From: Pigmentiphaga sp.
GTDB lineage: Bacteria > Pseudomonadota > Gammaproteobacteria > Burkholderiales > Burkholderiaceae_B
NCBI GenBank assembly: GCA_023228945.1
Contig: JALOAI010000012.1
Span: 1-64,000 of the forward strand
Length of the DNA: 64,000 nucleotides
Direction of reading: 5' to 3'
The position numbers and the translations under genes are program-made. How positions within the stretch are numbered: position 1 is the first letter of the stretch; each line of letters begins with the position of its first letter. The notes below the pieces were generated by a model that did no database searches, was not told where the DNA came from, and saw nothing but the letters and a program-made list of their open reading frames with translations. This document shows, piece by piece, positions 8,337 to 15,307 of the stretch.

Positions 8337-8648
8337 TTAGGCGGAATGTTCAGCCTGGACGACCAGGCGCACGCCCAGCGCCTTGCAGACCTTGGCGATG
8401 GTATCGAAACGCGGGCTGGCATCAGCCCGCAGGGCTTTGTAGAGGGACTCCCGGCCAATGCCGGCGGCCTCGGCGATTTGCGCCATGCCGCGAGCGCGCG
8501 CCGCGACGCCCAGCGCCTGCGCAAGCTCGCCGGCGTCTCCGTCTTCGATCACCTGGGTCAGGTAGGCAGCGATGTCTTCGTCGTCTCGCAGATAGCGCGC
8601 AGGGTCGAAAGTTGGCAGCACGGAAACCTGAATCGTCTTCTTGCTCAT
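8337..8648 (-). CDS. HTH antitoxin of a RelE/HigA-type module
   Basis: A 103-residue DNA-binding antidote protein of the putative addiction-module family. Residues 1-40 hold an acidic N-terminus (FDPARYLRDDEDIAAYL). An HTH_XRE-type domain follows, with the typical GRESLYKAL motif near residue 70 and FDTIAKVCKALGVRL. It is expected to neutralise the toxin encoded just upstream and to repress the pair through the palindrome at 8968-8983. The start codon overlaps the toxin stop by 4 bp (TCATGA region), so the two are translationally coupled with the toxin first. The module sits in mobile DNA beside an integrase remnant. Confidence 0.85.
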   Translation of the reverse strand: MSKKTIQVSVLPTFDPARYLRDDEDIAAYLTQVIEDGDAGELAQALGVAARARGMAQIAEAAGIGRESLYKALRADASPRFDTIAKVCKALGVRLVVQAEHSA

Positions 8649-8941
8649 GACTGTTCTTCCTGGTCGTTTCTCAGGGTGCGCGCCAATTCCTTGGCGCGTT
8701 TAATGTCGCGGCTTTGCATGGCCTTGGTGCCGCCGTCCAGCATGACGATCAACACGTCGCCCTGCTCGATGTAATACATGCGCCAGCCAGGGCCAAAGAA
8801 CTCGCGCATCTCGCTCACGCCTTCGCCAACCGGCTCCACATCGCCCAGCAGGCCCCGGGCAGCTTTTTCAAGCCTGCGGATGAGGCGGGCACGCGTAGCT
8901 GGGTCTTTCAGGCCATCAAACCAAACGTCGAACTCCGGCAA
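8645..8941 (-). CDS. RelE/ParE-superfamily toxin
   Basis: About 98 residues of a compact RelE/ParE-fold toxin (addiction-module killer protein). Landmarks are FDVWFDGLKDPATRARL at the start, GVSEMREFFGPGWRMYY in the core and a basic C-terminal helix (DIKRAKELARTL). RelE-type members cleave mRNA at the ribosome. The start is odd: the only usable codon near the conserved N-terminus is TTG at 8941. The homologous-looking reading IYTIKPL continues six codons upstream to an ATA where an ATG would be expected. The toxin may therefore start poorly or have lost its original start. The antitoxin overlaps downstream. Confidence 0.75.
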   Translation of the reverse strand: MPEFDVWFDGLKDPATRARLIRRLEKAARGLLGDVEPVGEGVSEMREFFGPGWRMYYIEQGDVLIVMLDGGTKAMQSRDIKRAKELARTLRNDQEEQS

Positions 8942-8946
8942 GGGCT

Positions 8947-9566
8947 TTATCGTGTATATGGGGCATTGTATTCGATCGAATACTTTCTATCAAGGCTTGC
9001 GGGGTTGCCGCCCGTGCCGACCTGTGCTTCGGATTGCGTTATGCCAGCCTGCTCCAACATCCATACTTCGATCTGGTCATGCCATTTGCGCAGCAGATCG
9101 AGGGGGCGTCGGCGGTAGTGCTTTTCGGCCACGGCCGACGGCTTGTGCCCCTGGATTTGTGCCACCACGCCTACGGGAACCTCCACCCATTCCGAGAGGG
9201 TGCCGAACGACCGACGCAGGCCCTGGATGCTGACGTGGGGCAACCCCGCTGCCTTGAGTGCCTTCACATGAGCTGCGCGCGGCTCGGCGATCTTGCCGTC
9301 CTCGGACGTTTTGCTGGGGAATGGGCGTAACGCGCCCCCTTGTTCCTTCGACCTTGTCGTTCAGCTTCACACTGCGCCATTGCAAGTCAACGTCTGGCCA
9401 CTGCACAGCGGCGAGTTCTTCCCGGCGAGGGCCTGCGATCAGCAAGCCCTGCAAGTAGGCGGAAATCACGAAATTCGGTAGCGACCGAACGGAGGCGAAC
9501 CAAGCTGCGAGCTGCTCCCCATGGCCTGGGACAATCAGGAAGTGCAGGTGGACCGGACTTGTCCGG
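8947..9566 (-). pseudogene. Tyrosine recombinase/integrase remnant with internal deletion
   Basis: C-terminal catalytic half of a phage-type integrase split over two frames. The upstream part reads HLHFLIVPGHGEQLAAWF, then AGPRREELAAVQW (first catalytic Arg) and LNDKVEGTR. The downstream part reads SKTSEDGKIAEPRAAHVKAL, then GLRRSFGT, IQGHK and EKHYRRRPLD, holding the second Arg, His/Lys and Tyr positions. Between EGTR and SKTSED about 25 residues are missing, so a deletion with frameshift joined the halves around 9310-9335. The N-terminal arm-binding and core-binding domains are absent. It is probably dead and marks the right end of the mobile segment. It reads into the toxin-antitoxin operator. 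Confidence 0.8.
8968..8983. promoter_or_regulatory. Palindromic operator of the toxin-antitoxin module
   Basis: Perfect 16-bp palindrome GTATTCGATCGAATAC located 26 bp upstream of the toxin start at 8941. Its position and symmetry fit an autoregulatory operator for the XRE-type antitoxin. It lies inside the 3' end of the integrase remnant. Confidence 0.65.
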
Positions 9567-9662
9567 CGAATCCCTATCTTTCGCTCCGCAGCGCTACCCT
9601 ACGTAGAATATGAAAGATTCGTCGCCACAAGCGCAGACGATCAGACGAGAAGGAGAACCATC

Positions 9663-9974
9663 ATGGCGGAAGAATCGAACGCCCCGGCACATACCCCCAC
9701 GCCGGAAACGGCCGGCCCAGGCCCCGAAGGCCGGGCGTCCGCGCCAGCCACCCGAGCCGGAGCCCGAGCCGTCGGCGTCAAAGCCATGGGCGCCAATGCC
9801 ACCGGGGCCTCCGCGCTGGGCGCGTTTGCCATCGGCGCCCTGGCGGTGGGGGCCTTCGCCATTGGCGCTTTGGCCATTGGTCGCCTGAAGATCGGTCGGG
9901 GCCGCATCCGGCGGCTGGAGATCGACGAACTCATCGTTCGTCAATACCGCGGGCCGGACGATACGTTCAAGTGA
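9663..9974 (+). CDS. Small protein with pentad (GA-F/L-A-I) repeats
   Basis: A 103-residue protein of unknown function. Residues 1-35 are Pro/Ala/Thr-rich and probably disordered. From about residue 50 the chain has a strict five-residue period: GASAL, GAFAI, GALAV, GAFAI, GALAI, GRLKI, GRGRI, RRLEI, DELIV. Small residue plus central aliphatic every five residues resembles the right-handed beta-helix of pentapeptide-repeat proteins, with the inner part hydrophobic and the last turns charged. A strong ribosome site (GAAGGAG) precedes ATG 9663. The stop codon is the first triplet of the dispersed repeat at 9971. No enzyme motif was seen; it may be a membrane-associated or scaffold protein. Confidence 0.65.
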   Translation: MAEESNAPAHTPTPETAGPGPEGRASAPATRAGARAVGVKAMGANATGASALGAFAIGALAVGAFAIGALAIGRLKIGRGRIRRLEIDELIVRQYRGPDDTFK

Positions 9975-10095
9975 AGAACTCCGGCCTGTCGGCCTGAGCT
10001 TCTCCGCCACCATCCAGGGGAGCCTTCGGCTCCGGGGGATTCGGCCTCGCTTACCTCGCCGTGAACGACGAGGCTTGCGCTTAGGCGCGTGGTCA
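9971..10095. repeat. Dispersed intergenic repeat, internally deleted copy
   Basis: First copy of the dispersed family (full copies at 13217 and 26847). It begins TGAAGAACTCCGGCC, directly at the stop codon of the pentad-repeat gene. It keeps the first hairpin (CTCCGGCC/GGCCTGAG, mutated in this copy) and the second hairpin GGAGCCTTCGGCTCC, then jumps to the common tail CTTGCGCTTAGGCGCGTGG. The variable 13-bp stem and its right flank (about 80 bp in the full copies) are missing here. Confidence 0.85.
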
Positions 10096-10127
10096 TGAAC
10101 ATAGCGTTTCGGCCAGCCCTTCAGGGC

Positions 10128-10158
10128 TTGACCTTACCACCATGGCAAGCTCCAGACT
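10128..10158 (+). promoter_or_regulatory. CueR-type MerR-family promoter of copZ
   Basis: -35 TTGACC at 10128-10133, a 19-bp spacer (10134-10152) and -10 CAGACT at 10153-10158. The long 19-bp spacer and the dyad CTTACC...GGCAAG inside it are hallmarks of MerR-family operators, and the sequence matches the CueR copper box as I know it. No CueR gene is visible; the neighbouring MerR protein is CadR-like. It drives copZ, 32 bp downstream. Confidence 0.7.
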
Positions 10159-10189
10159 GCCAGTTCTTCCCGGATAACAAGGAGCTTGC

Positions 10190-10384
10190 ATGCAATTCCA
10201 TCTCGACGACATGACCTGCGGCGGTTGCGCCCGCAGCGTAACCAAGGCCATCCAGACGGTCGACCCGAGCGCCAAGGTTCTGGCGGATCCGCCGGCCCGC
10301 CAGGTGCAGGTGCAAAGCTCGGCCTCGGAAGCGCAAATCATCGCTGCGCTGCGCGATGCCGGCTTCCCGCCCCGCGCATCATGA
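10190..10384 (+). CDS. copZ: Copper chaperone / heavy-metal-associated domain protein
   Basis: A 64-residue single HMA (ferredoxin-like) domain that binds Cu(I) in the cytoplasm and passes it to a P-type ATPase or regulator. The metal loop MTCGGC is at residues 8-13. ATG 10190 is preceded by AAGGAG. The gene sits behind a CueR-type promoter and converges on cadR, whose end is 9 bp away. The ATPase following cadR is of the Zn/Cd/Pb class, so the copper-exporting partner of this chaperone must be elsewhere. Confidence 0.85.
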   Translation: MQFHLDDMTCGGCARSVTKAIQTVDPSAKVLADPPARQVQVQSSASEAQIIAALRDAGFPPRAS

Positions 10385-10393
10385 GCCCCTACC

Positions 10394-10804
10394 CTAGGCG
10401 TGGCACGACTGATCCGCCAGCGCCCCCAGGATGCCGCAAGCCTCGGTTGAGGCGGTGGTGACGCACTTGCGGCGCAAGGTGACCAAGTGCTGCTTCAGCT
10501 GCAGCAGCTCGTTGATGCGGGTTTCGACCGCGCCGATGTGCTCATCCAGTAAGGCGTTGACATCGCCGCAGTTTTCAGTGGGGGTGTCGCGGTACTGAAG
10601 CAGCACGCGTATTTCGCCCAGCGCCATGTCGAGCGTGCGGCAGTGCCTGATGAAGCGCAGCCGCTCGATATGGCCGTCGCCATACAGGCGGTAGTTGCCT
10701 TCGCTTCGGGATGGCTCGGGCAACAGCCCTTCTTTTTCATAGAAGCGGATGGTTTCCACTGTGGTGTCGGTGCATTTGGCGAGCTCGCCGATCTTGATAG
10801 GCAT
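10394..10804 (-). CDS. cadR: Cd(II)/Pb(II)-responsive MerR-family regulator CadR
   Basis: A 136-residue MerR-type activator. It has an N-terminal winged helix (KIGELAKCTDTTVETIRFYE), a dimerisation helix, and metal-site cysteines Cys79 (ENCGDVNALLDEH), Cys114 and Cys123 (RRKC...EACGIL). This cysteine set is that of CadR/PbrR rather than CueR or ZntR. ATG at 10804 is chosen because MPIKIGELAK matches family N-termini and GGAG lies upstream; an in-frame ATG 15 bp earlier is less likely. It is divergent from cadA, with two MerR-type dyads in the shared 136-bp region, one per gene. Confidence 0.88.
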   Translation of the reverse strand: MPIKIGELAKCTDTTVETIRFYEKEGLLPEPSRSEGNYRLYGDGHIERLRFIRHCRTLDMALGEIRVLLQYRDTPTENCGDVNALLDEHIGAVETRINELLQLKQHLVTLRRKCVTTASTEACGILGALADQSCHA

Positions 10805-10824
10805 GGTGTGCTCCATCATTCAAA

Positions 10825-10845
10825 ACTCTAAAGTAACTATAGAGT
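10825..10845 (-). promoter_or_regulatory. CadR box at the cadR promoter
   Basis: Dyad with arms ACTCTA(A)AGT and ACT(A)TAGAGT centred 31 bp upstream of the cadR start. On the minus strand TTGAAA precedes it with a MerR-type long spacer. It is the same dyad type as the cadA box, so CadR probably controls its own gene. Confidence 0.65.
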
Positions 10846-10886
10846 TTCAAGGGTGAAAAATCAAGGCCTGGGCTCGTACGCAGCGC

Positions 10887-10917
10887 TTGACTCTGAAGTC
10901 GCTACAGAGTTTCTAAT
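10887..10917 (+). promoter_or_regulatory. cadA promoter with CadR box
   Basis: -35 TTGACT (10887-10892), 19-bp spacer and -10 TCTAAT (10912-10917). The spacer holds a dyad with arms ACTCTGAAGT and GCTACAGAGT. The overlong spacer with a central dyad is the MerR-family activation architecture. Confidence 0.8.
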
Positions 10918-10940
10918 AGCTCCATCCCTGGAGAATTCTG

Positions 10941-13217
10941 ATGCGATTCCATGCACAAGATATGACCCTTGACGGCGGCAGCGCAAAAGCCGCCCTGACC
11001 ATGCGCATCGAAGGCATGGACTGCGGTAGCTGCGTAGCCAAGATCGAAACCGCGCTGGCCCACTTGCCCGGCGTGTCCGACGTCCGCGTGAACTTCGCCA
11101 ACGAGAAGCTGGATCTGACGCTCGATCCGGGTTCGGCGACTCGGCCCGAGGATATTGTGACAACCATCCAGAGCCTGGGCTTCGGGGTGTCTGCGGGGCA
11201 TCCGCAGGCAACGCCCGGCGACACCGCGCCCGACCCACATGCCGCGGCGGGCCCGCGCTGGTGGCATACCCGCAAAGGCAAGCAGGTCATTGGCCTGGGT
11301 GTGCTGATGGGCGCCGCTTACGCGGTGGCTTTGCTGTTTCCCGCCTACGGCATGTGGGTCTTCGCCATTGCCGTGCTCATCGGTGTGCTGCCCTTTGCCC
11401 GCCAGGCCGTAGCCTTGGCGAAGTCGGGCACGCCATTTTCCATCGAGACCCTGATGTCGGTGGCGGCGCTGGGCGCGCTCGTGATTGGCGAAGCCGAAGA
11501 AGCCGCCGCGGTCGTCTTCCTGTTCTCGGTCGGCGAGCTGCTGGAAGGCGTGGCGGCGGGCCGGGCGCGCGCCGGCATCAAAGCGCTGGCCAGCCTCGTT
11601 CCAAAAACCGCCATACGCCTGGAGGCGCAAGGCGGACAGCGCGAAGTGCCAGCCACTTCGCTGCAAGTGAACGATCTCGTCCTGGTCAGGCCGGGCGATC
11701 GTGTCGCGGCCGATGGCGTGATCGTCGAAGGCGCGTCCAGCCTGGATGAATCCCCCATTACCGGCGAGTCCATCCCCTTGGCCAAGACCGTGGGCGACAG
11801 CGTGTTCGCGGGCGCCGTGAACGTTGATGGCGCGCTGCGGATCCGGGTGGAGAAAACCGCCGCCGACAACACGATCTCGCGCATCATTCATCTGGTCGAA
11901 GAGGCGCAGGCCAGCAAGGCCCCTACCGCCCGCTTCATCGAGCGGTTCAGCCACTACTACACTCCGGCGGTGATGGTGATCGCCGCGCTGATCGTGCTCG
12001 TGCCGCCCTTGGCCATGGGTGGCGACTGGCAGACCTGGCTGTATCGCGGCTTGGCGCTGTTGCTGATCGCCTGCCCGTGCGCCTTGGTGCTGTCCACCCC
12101 CGCGGCCATCGCCTCCGGCCTGGCCGTGGGCACGCGGCGCGGCCTGCTGGTAAAGGGCGGCAATGCCCTGGAAATCATCGGCAAGGTGGGCAGCATCGCG
12201 TTCGATAAAACCGGCACGCTCACCGAAGGCAGGCCGATGGTGACCGATATCGTGGCGTTTGATGGCACAAGCGAGAACGAGGTGCTGGCCCTGTGCGCCG
12301 CGGTGGAGTCCGGCTCCAGCCACCCGCTGGCAACCGCCATTGTGAAGCGCGCCGCAGACACGGGTATCGCCGTGCCCGCCGCAGCCAACGCTTCCGCGAC
12401 CGCCGGCAAAGCCGTGCGTGCGGAAGTGTCGGGCCGCCGCCTGGCCATTGGCTCGCCGGTCTACGCGGCCCAGGCCGCCACGCTTGCCGGCGGCCAGGCC
12501 GAGCGTATCGCAGCGCTGCAAACGGCAGGGAAAACCGTTTCCGTGCTGCTCGATGAACAAAGCCGCAAGGCGCTGGGCCTGGTGGCCCTGCGCGACGAGC
12601 CCAGGCAGGATGCGCAGGAAGGCGTGGCCGCGCTGAAAGTCTTGGGCGTGCGGGCCGTCATGCTCACCGGCGACAATCGCCGCACGGCTCAGGCAATTGC
12701 CGACAAGCTGGGGATGGACTATGAAGCCGAACTGCTGCCCCAGGACAAGCTGCGCTTGATCAACGACATGAAGCGCCAGGCCAAGGTGGCCATGGTGGGC
12801 GACGGCATCAACGATGCTCCGGCGCTGGCAACCGCGGATGTCGGCATCGCCATGGGCGGCGGCGCCGACGTGGCGATCGAAACCGCCGATGCGGCACTGA
12901 TGAAAAGCCGCGTCACGGATGTCGCCCACCTGGTGGCACTGTCTCGCGCCACGCTGGCGAACATCCACCAGAACGTCGTGTTCGCGCTAGGTTTGAAAAC
13001 CGTGTTTCTGGTCACCACCGTGCTGGGCTTCACCGGATTGTGGGTTGCCGTGCTGGCCGACACGGGCGCCACTGCCCTGGTCACCCTGAATGCCTTGCGC
13101 CTGCTGCGCTTCAAGGGCGCGCGCCCGGCGGATGAACACCGCCCCGCCAGCGAAGCGGATCGGGGGCAGACATCCGGGCCGCAAGCACTTTCCGGTATCT
13201 CAAGGAACGCCCGATAG
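10941..13217 (+). CDS. cadA: P1B-type Zn/Cd/Pb-exporting ATPase
   Basis: A 758-residue inner-membrane heavy-metal ATPase that pumps Cd(II)/Zn(II)/Pb(II) out of the cytoplasm. An N-terminal HMA domain has Cys28/Cys31 (GMDCGSC). Membrane helices begin near residue 115. The transport motif is CPC near residue 378 (ACPCALVLSTP). The phosphorylated Asp is in DKTGT near 422, and the hinge is GDGINDAP with GIAMGGGADVAIE. The CPC motif together with the CadR neighbour favours Cd/Zn/Pb over copper. ATG 10941 follows GGAG. It is divergent from cadR behind a MerR-type promoter. The stop codon abuts the dispersed repeat at 13217. Confidence 0.9.
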   Translation: MRFHAQDMTLDGGSAKAALTMRIEGMDCGSCVAKIETALAHLPGVSDVRVNFANEKLDLTLDPGSATRPEDIVTTIQSLGFGVSAGHPQATPGDTAPDPHAAAGPRWWHTRKGKQVIGLGVLMGAAYAVALLFPAYGMWVFAIAVLIGVLPFARQAVALAKSGTPFSIETLMSVAALGALVIGEAEEAAAVVFLFSVGELLEGVAAGRARAGIKALASLVPKTAIRLEAQGGQREVPATSLQVNDLVLVRPGDRVAADGVIVEGASSLDESPITGESIPLAKTVGDSVFAGAVNVDGALRIRVEKTAADNTISRIIHLVEEAQASKAPTARFIERFSHYYTPAVMVIAALIVLVPPLAMGGDWQTWLYRGLALLLIACPCALVLSTPAAIASGLAVGTRRGLLVKGGNALEIIGKVGSIAFDKTGTLTEGRPMVTDIVAFDGTSENEVLALCAAVESGSSHPLATAIVKRAADTGIAVPAAANASATAGKAVRAEVSGRRLAIGSPVYAAQAATLAGGQAERIAALQTAGKTVSVLLDEQSRKALGLVALRDEPRQDAQEGVAALKVLGVRAVMLTGDNRRTAQAIADKLGMDYEAELLPQDKLRLINDMKRQAKVAMVGDGINDAPALATADVGIAMGGGADVAIETADAALMKSRVTDVAHLVALSRATLANIHQNVVFALGLKTVFLVTTVLGFTGLWVAVLADTGATALVTLNALRLLRFKGARPADEHRPASEADRGQTSGPQALSGISRNAR

Positions 13218-13422
13218 TGAAGAACTCCGGCCTCCCGGCCGGAGTTTCTCCGCCATCAGCCGGGAGAGCCTTCGGCTCCGGTGAACCACTGCCTCGCTTG
13301 ACCCCACCCTGCAGGATAAGCCCGGACACCGGTCAGTCCCTGCGGACCGGTCGGTGCCGGGCGCATCCGAGCGGCATGCCGGCCGCGAGGTGGACCGGGG
13401 CTTGCGCTTGGGCGCGTGGCCA
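13217..13422. repeat. Dispersed intergenic repeat, full copy A
   Basis: A 206-bp repeat between the convergent genes cadA and DUF924. Order: hairpin 1 (CTCCGGCC/GGCCGGAG), hairpin 2 (GAGCCTTCGGCTC), linker, CCCGG, then a variable stem with arms at 13327-13339 and 13344-13356 and loop CTGC, CCGGG, GCATCCGAGCGGCATG, and tail GGCTTGCGCTTGGGCGCGTGG. The variable stem has 10 Watson-Crick pairs, two G-T pairs and one A-C mismatch. No T-run follows, so simple termination does not explain the whole element. Confidence 0.9.
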
Positions 13423-13450
13423 TCGTCGCCTCCACGGGCTGGCCAGGCCG

Positions 13451-14101
13451 TCAATCCTGAAATGCCCGCAAATGGGGAAACCGTTTTTGGGCGATGTAGG
13501 CTTCTTCGTCGGGCGTGGAACGTCGGCCAAGGATCTCATTGCGGTGGGGATGCCGGCCAAAACGGGCAATGACTTCTCGAACGTCATGCGCCTGTTTCAC
13601 CAATGACAGGTAGATCGGCGCGAGGTGTGCGGGCGCTTGCGCCGCGATCTCTTCACGAAGCCTGATCAGACGAGCTATACGATCAAGATGGTCGGGCCCT
13701 TCGCAATGACCTAGCGGCAAGCCATAAACGACCTTGCGCCACGGCGCGGATTGTGCCGCGTAATGGCCATTGGAGAGGCTTTCCATGGTTAGCGCCAGCG
13801 CGACGGGATCCTGCGCATAGGCGCGCGCACGATCTCGCCACACCGACCGCGAGAACTGGTCGAGTACGATGATGAGCGCCAATCTGCCATCGGAATCCGA
13901 TGCCCAATGATCTCGCTCGCCTGCCGCGGCTTCTGCCGTGAGATCCGAAAACCGCTTCGTGATCTCGACATCCGCGCCGCCGCGCATCCTCCAGGCCCAA
14001 TAGTCTTGATGGACCGCTGGGTCAAGCTGCGGCGAGCGCTCCTCTGGAAACCAGAAGTCCAGAACTTCTTGCCAAGCCTGGCCGTCATTCCTGTCGTCCA
14101 T
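13451..14101 (-). CDS. DUF924 family protein
   Basis: A 216-residue cytoplasmic protein of the DUF924 family, predicted all-helical and TPR-like, of unknown biochemical role. Landmarks: VLDFWFPEE at the start, IIVLDQFSRSVWRD in the middle (the family's most conserved stretch), GHCEGPDHLDR and FGRHPHRNEILGR near the C-terminus. Length is normal. It ends 28 bp from the dispersed repeat. The 298 bp upstream (14102-14399) hold no gene, only its presumed promoter and a GC-rich inverted repeat after tpx. Confidence 0.85.
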   Translation of the reverse strand: MDDRNDGQAWQEVLDFWFPEERSPQLDPAVHQDYWAWRMRGGADVEITKRFSDLTAEAAAGERDHWASDSDGRLALIIVLDQFSRSVWRDRARAYAQDPVALALTMESLSNGHYAAQSAPWRKVVYGLPLGHCEGPDHLDRIARLIRLREEIAAQAPAHLAPIYLSLVKQAHDVREVIARFGRHPHRNEILGRRSTPDEEAYIAQKRFPHLRAFQD

Positions 14102-14399
14102 TCTTGCCTCTGTAGGTGAGAGTCGTCGTCGCTCGCCTGGTAGAGCGGGCTATTCTCGAGAGCCCATCGGCACATCTCGAGGCTAATTGGACATCAAGCC
14201 AAAGATGGGCCAGGAAAATACCCGCTTTTCGTCGCGCCGCGCGGCGGCGGACATACTTCGCCAGTAATTGTCTTGACAATTTTCGTGTCAGGATTTGGCT
14301 CTGTCGTTCATGCGGGCCGCCGACTGGCGCAAGCTTTCCTGGTTATCCCGCTTGCAGCGGGTTATGGGCGGCGGCGCCACGCCTTGCCGCCCGCGCGGA

Positions 14400-14900
14400 T
14401 CAGCCCAGAGCCTTCAGTGCGGCATCGTAATCGGGTTCATCCCCGATTTCACCGACCAACTGAGTGTGCAGAACCTTGTTGTCGGTATCGAGTACCACCA
14501 CCGCCCGCGCGGCAAGACCTCTCAACGGCCCCTCGGCGATGGCGACGCCGTAGTTCTCCAGGAACTCCCGCCCGCGCATCATCGAGAGCATCGTGACTTT
14601 ATCGAGACCCTCGGCGCCGCAAAAGCGCGCTTGCGCAAATGGCAGATCCGCCGAAATGCAGAGGACCCGCGCATTGTTCATTTTTGCCGCCAGTTCGTTG
14701 AATCGGCGTACGGAGGCCGCGCACACCCCGGTGTCGACGCTGGGAAAGATATTGAGCACTTTGCGCTCGCCGGCGCAAGAGCCCAGGCTGACGTCGGTCA
14801 GGTCTTTGCCGACCAGCGTAAATTCGGGCGCGGTGGCGCCCACGGCAGGGAGCGTGCCTTTGACCTGCACGGGGTTGCCATGGAACGTGACTTGAGACAT
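14400..14900 (-). CDS. tpx: Thiol peroxidase
   Basis: A 166-residue atypical 2-Cys peroxiredoxin that reduces lipid and alkyl hydroperoxides using thioredoxin, in cytoplasm or periplasm. The peroxidatic Cys is in PSVDTGVCAASVRRFN and the resolving Cys in FAQARFC, spaced as in Tpx. ATG 14900 (MSQVTFHGNPV) has AGGAG seven bases upstream and gives the standard length. It appears monocistronic. Confidence 0.93.
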   Translation of the reverse strand: MSQVTFHGNPVQVKGTLPAVGATAPEFTLVGKDLTDVSLGSCAGERKVLNIFPSVDTGVCAASVRRFNELAAKMNNARVLCISADLPFAQARFCGAEGLDKVTMLSMMRGREFLENYGVAIAEGPLRGLAARAVVVLDTDNKVLHTQLVGEIGDEPDYDAALKALG

Positions 14901-15307
14901 GTCGAAGACTCCTAGGGTTGGAAGTTGGCAGGAATGCCCGTTATACGTTGCCGCTCGTTGCAAAAACTATCGAGCCATGTGCGGTCCGGGCAGTGCTGAT
15001 ACCAACGGCCGGTCGCCGCCAGCATAGCGCCCAGCTTACTCCCTCGTTCCGGAAAAGTCCGCTTTCGTGGTCCTCGAAGCCAATTGACCCGCCCCGCTGC
15101 GCTCGCGACACCCCCCGGAACGCGCCGACCGGGCTGTCCGCCATGCCGTTGCGGATGCTGGATCGCACACCCTGCCTGCTGATGACAGCGCCTATAAACA
15201 TCTATACAATTTGCTGGCACATATCGCCCGCCAGGCGCATGGGCCTTGCCCGCCTTTTTCTCGGTACTTCATCTCGGCGCCATCAATCAGAAACCAAAAA
15301 AGACGAC
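14901..15307. other. Intergenic region between tpx and the MHS transporter
   Basis: No gene is supported in these 407 bp. It should hold the tpx promoter on the minus strand at its left end. On the right, the AT-rich sequence CTATACAATTT near 15200 is a plausible -10 for the plus-strand transporter. The centre is GC-rich, with CCCGCCCCGCTGCGCTCGCG-like low-complexity sequence. Confidence 0.5.

Noticed and set aside
10902..12968. Long open frame of about 690 codons opposite cadA
   Set aside because: Composition is Gly/His/Arg-rich without motifs, and cadA on the other strand has all family motifs. It is a high-GC antisense shadow.
13200..13454. Possible small protein encoded in the dispersed repeat (HAPKRKP...TSRPACRSD on the minus strand)
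   Set aside because: The peptide is similar in two copies only in the tail. Length differences between copies shift the frame, so the DNA, not a protein, is conserved.
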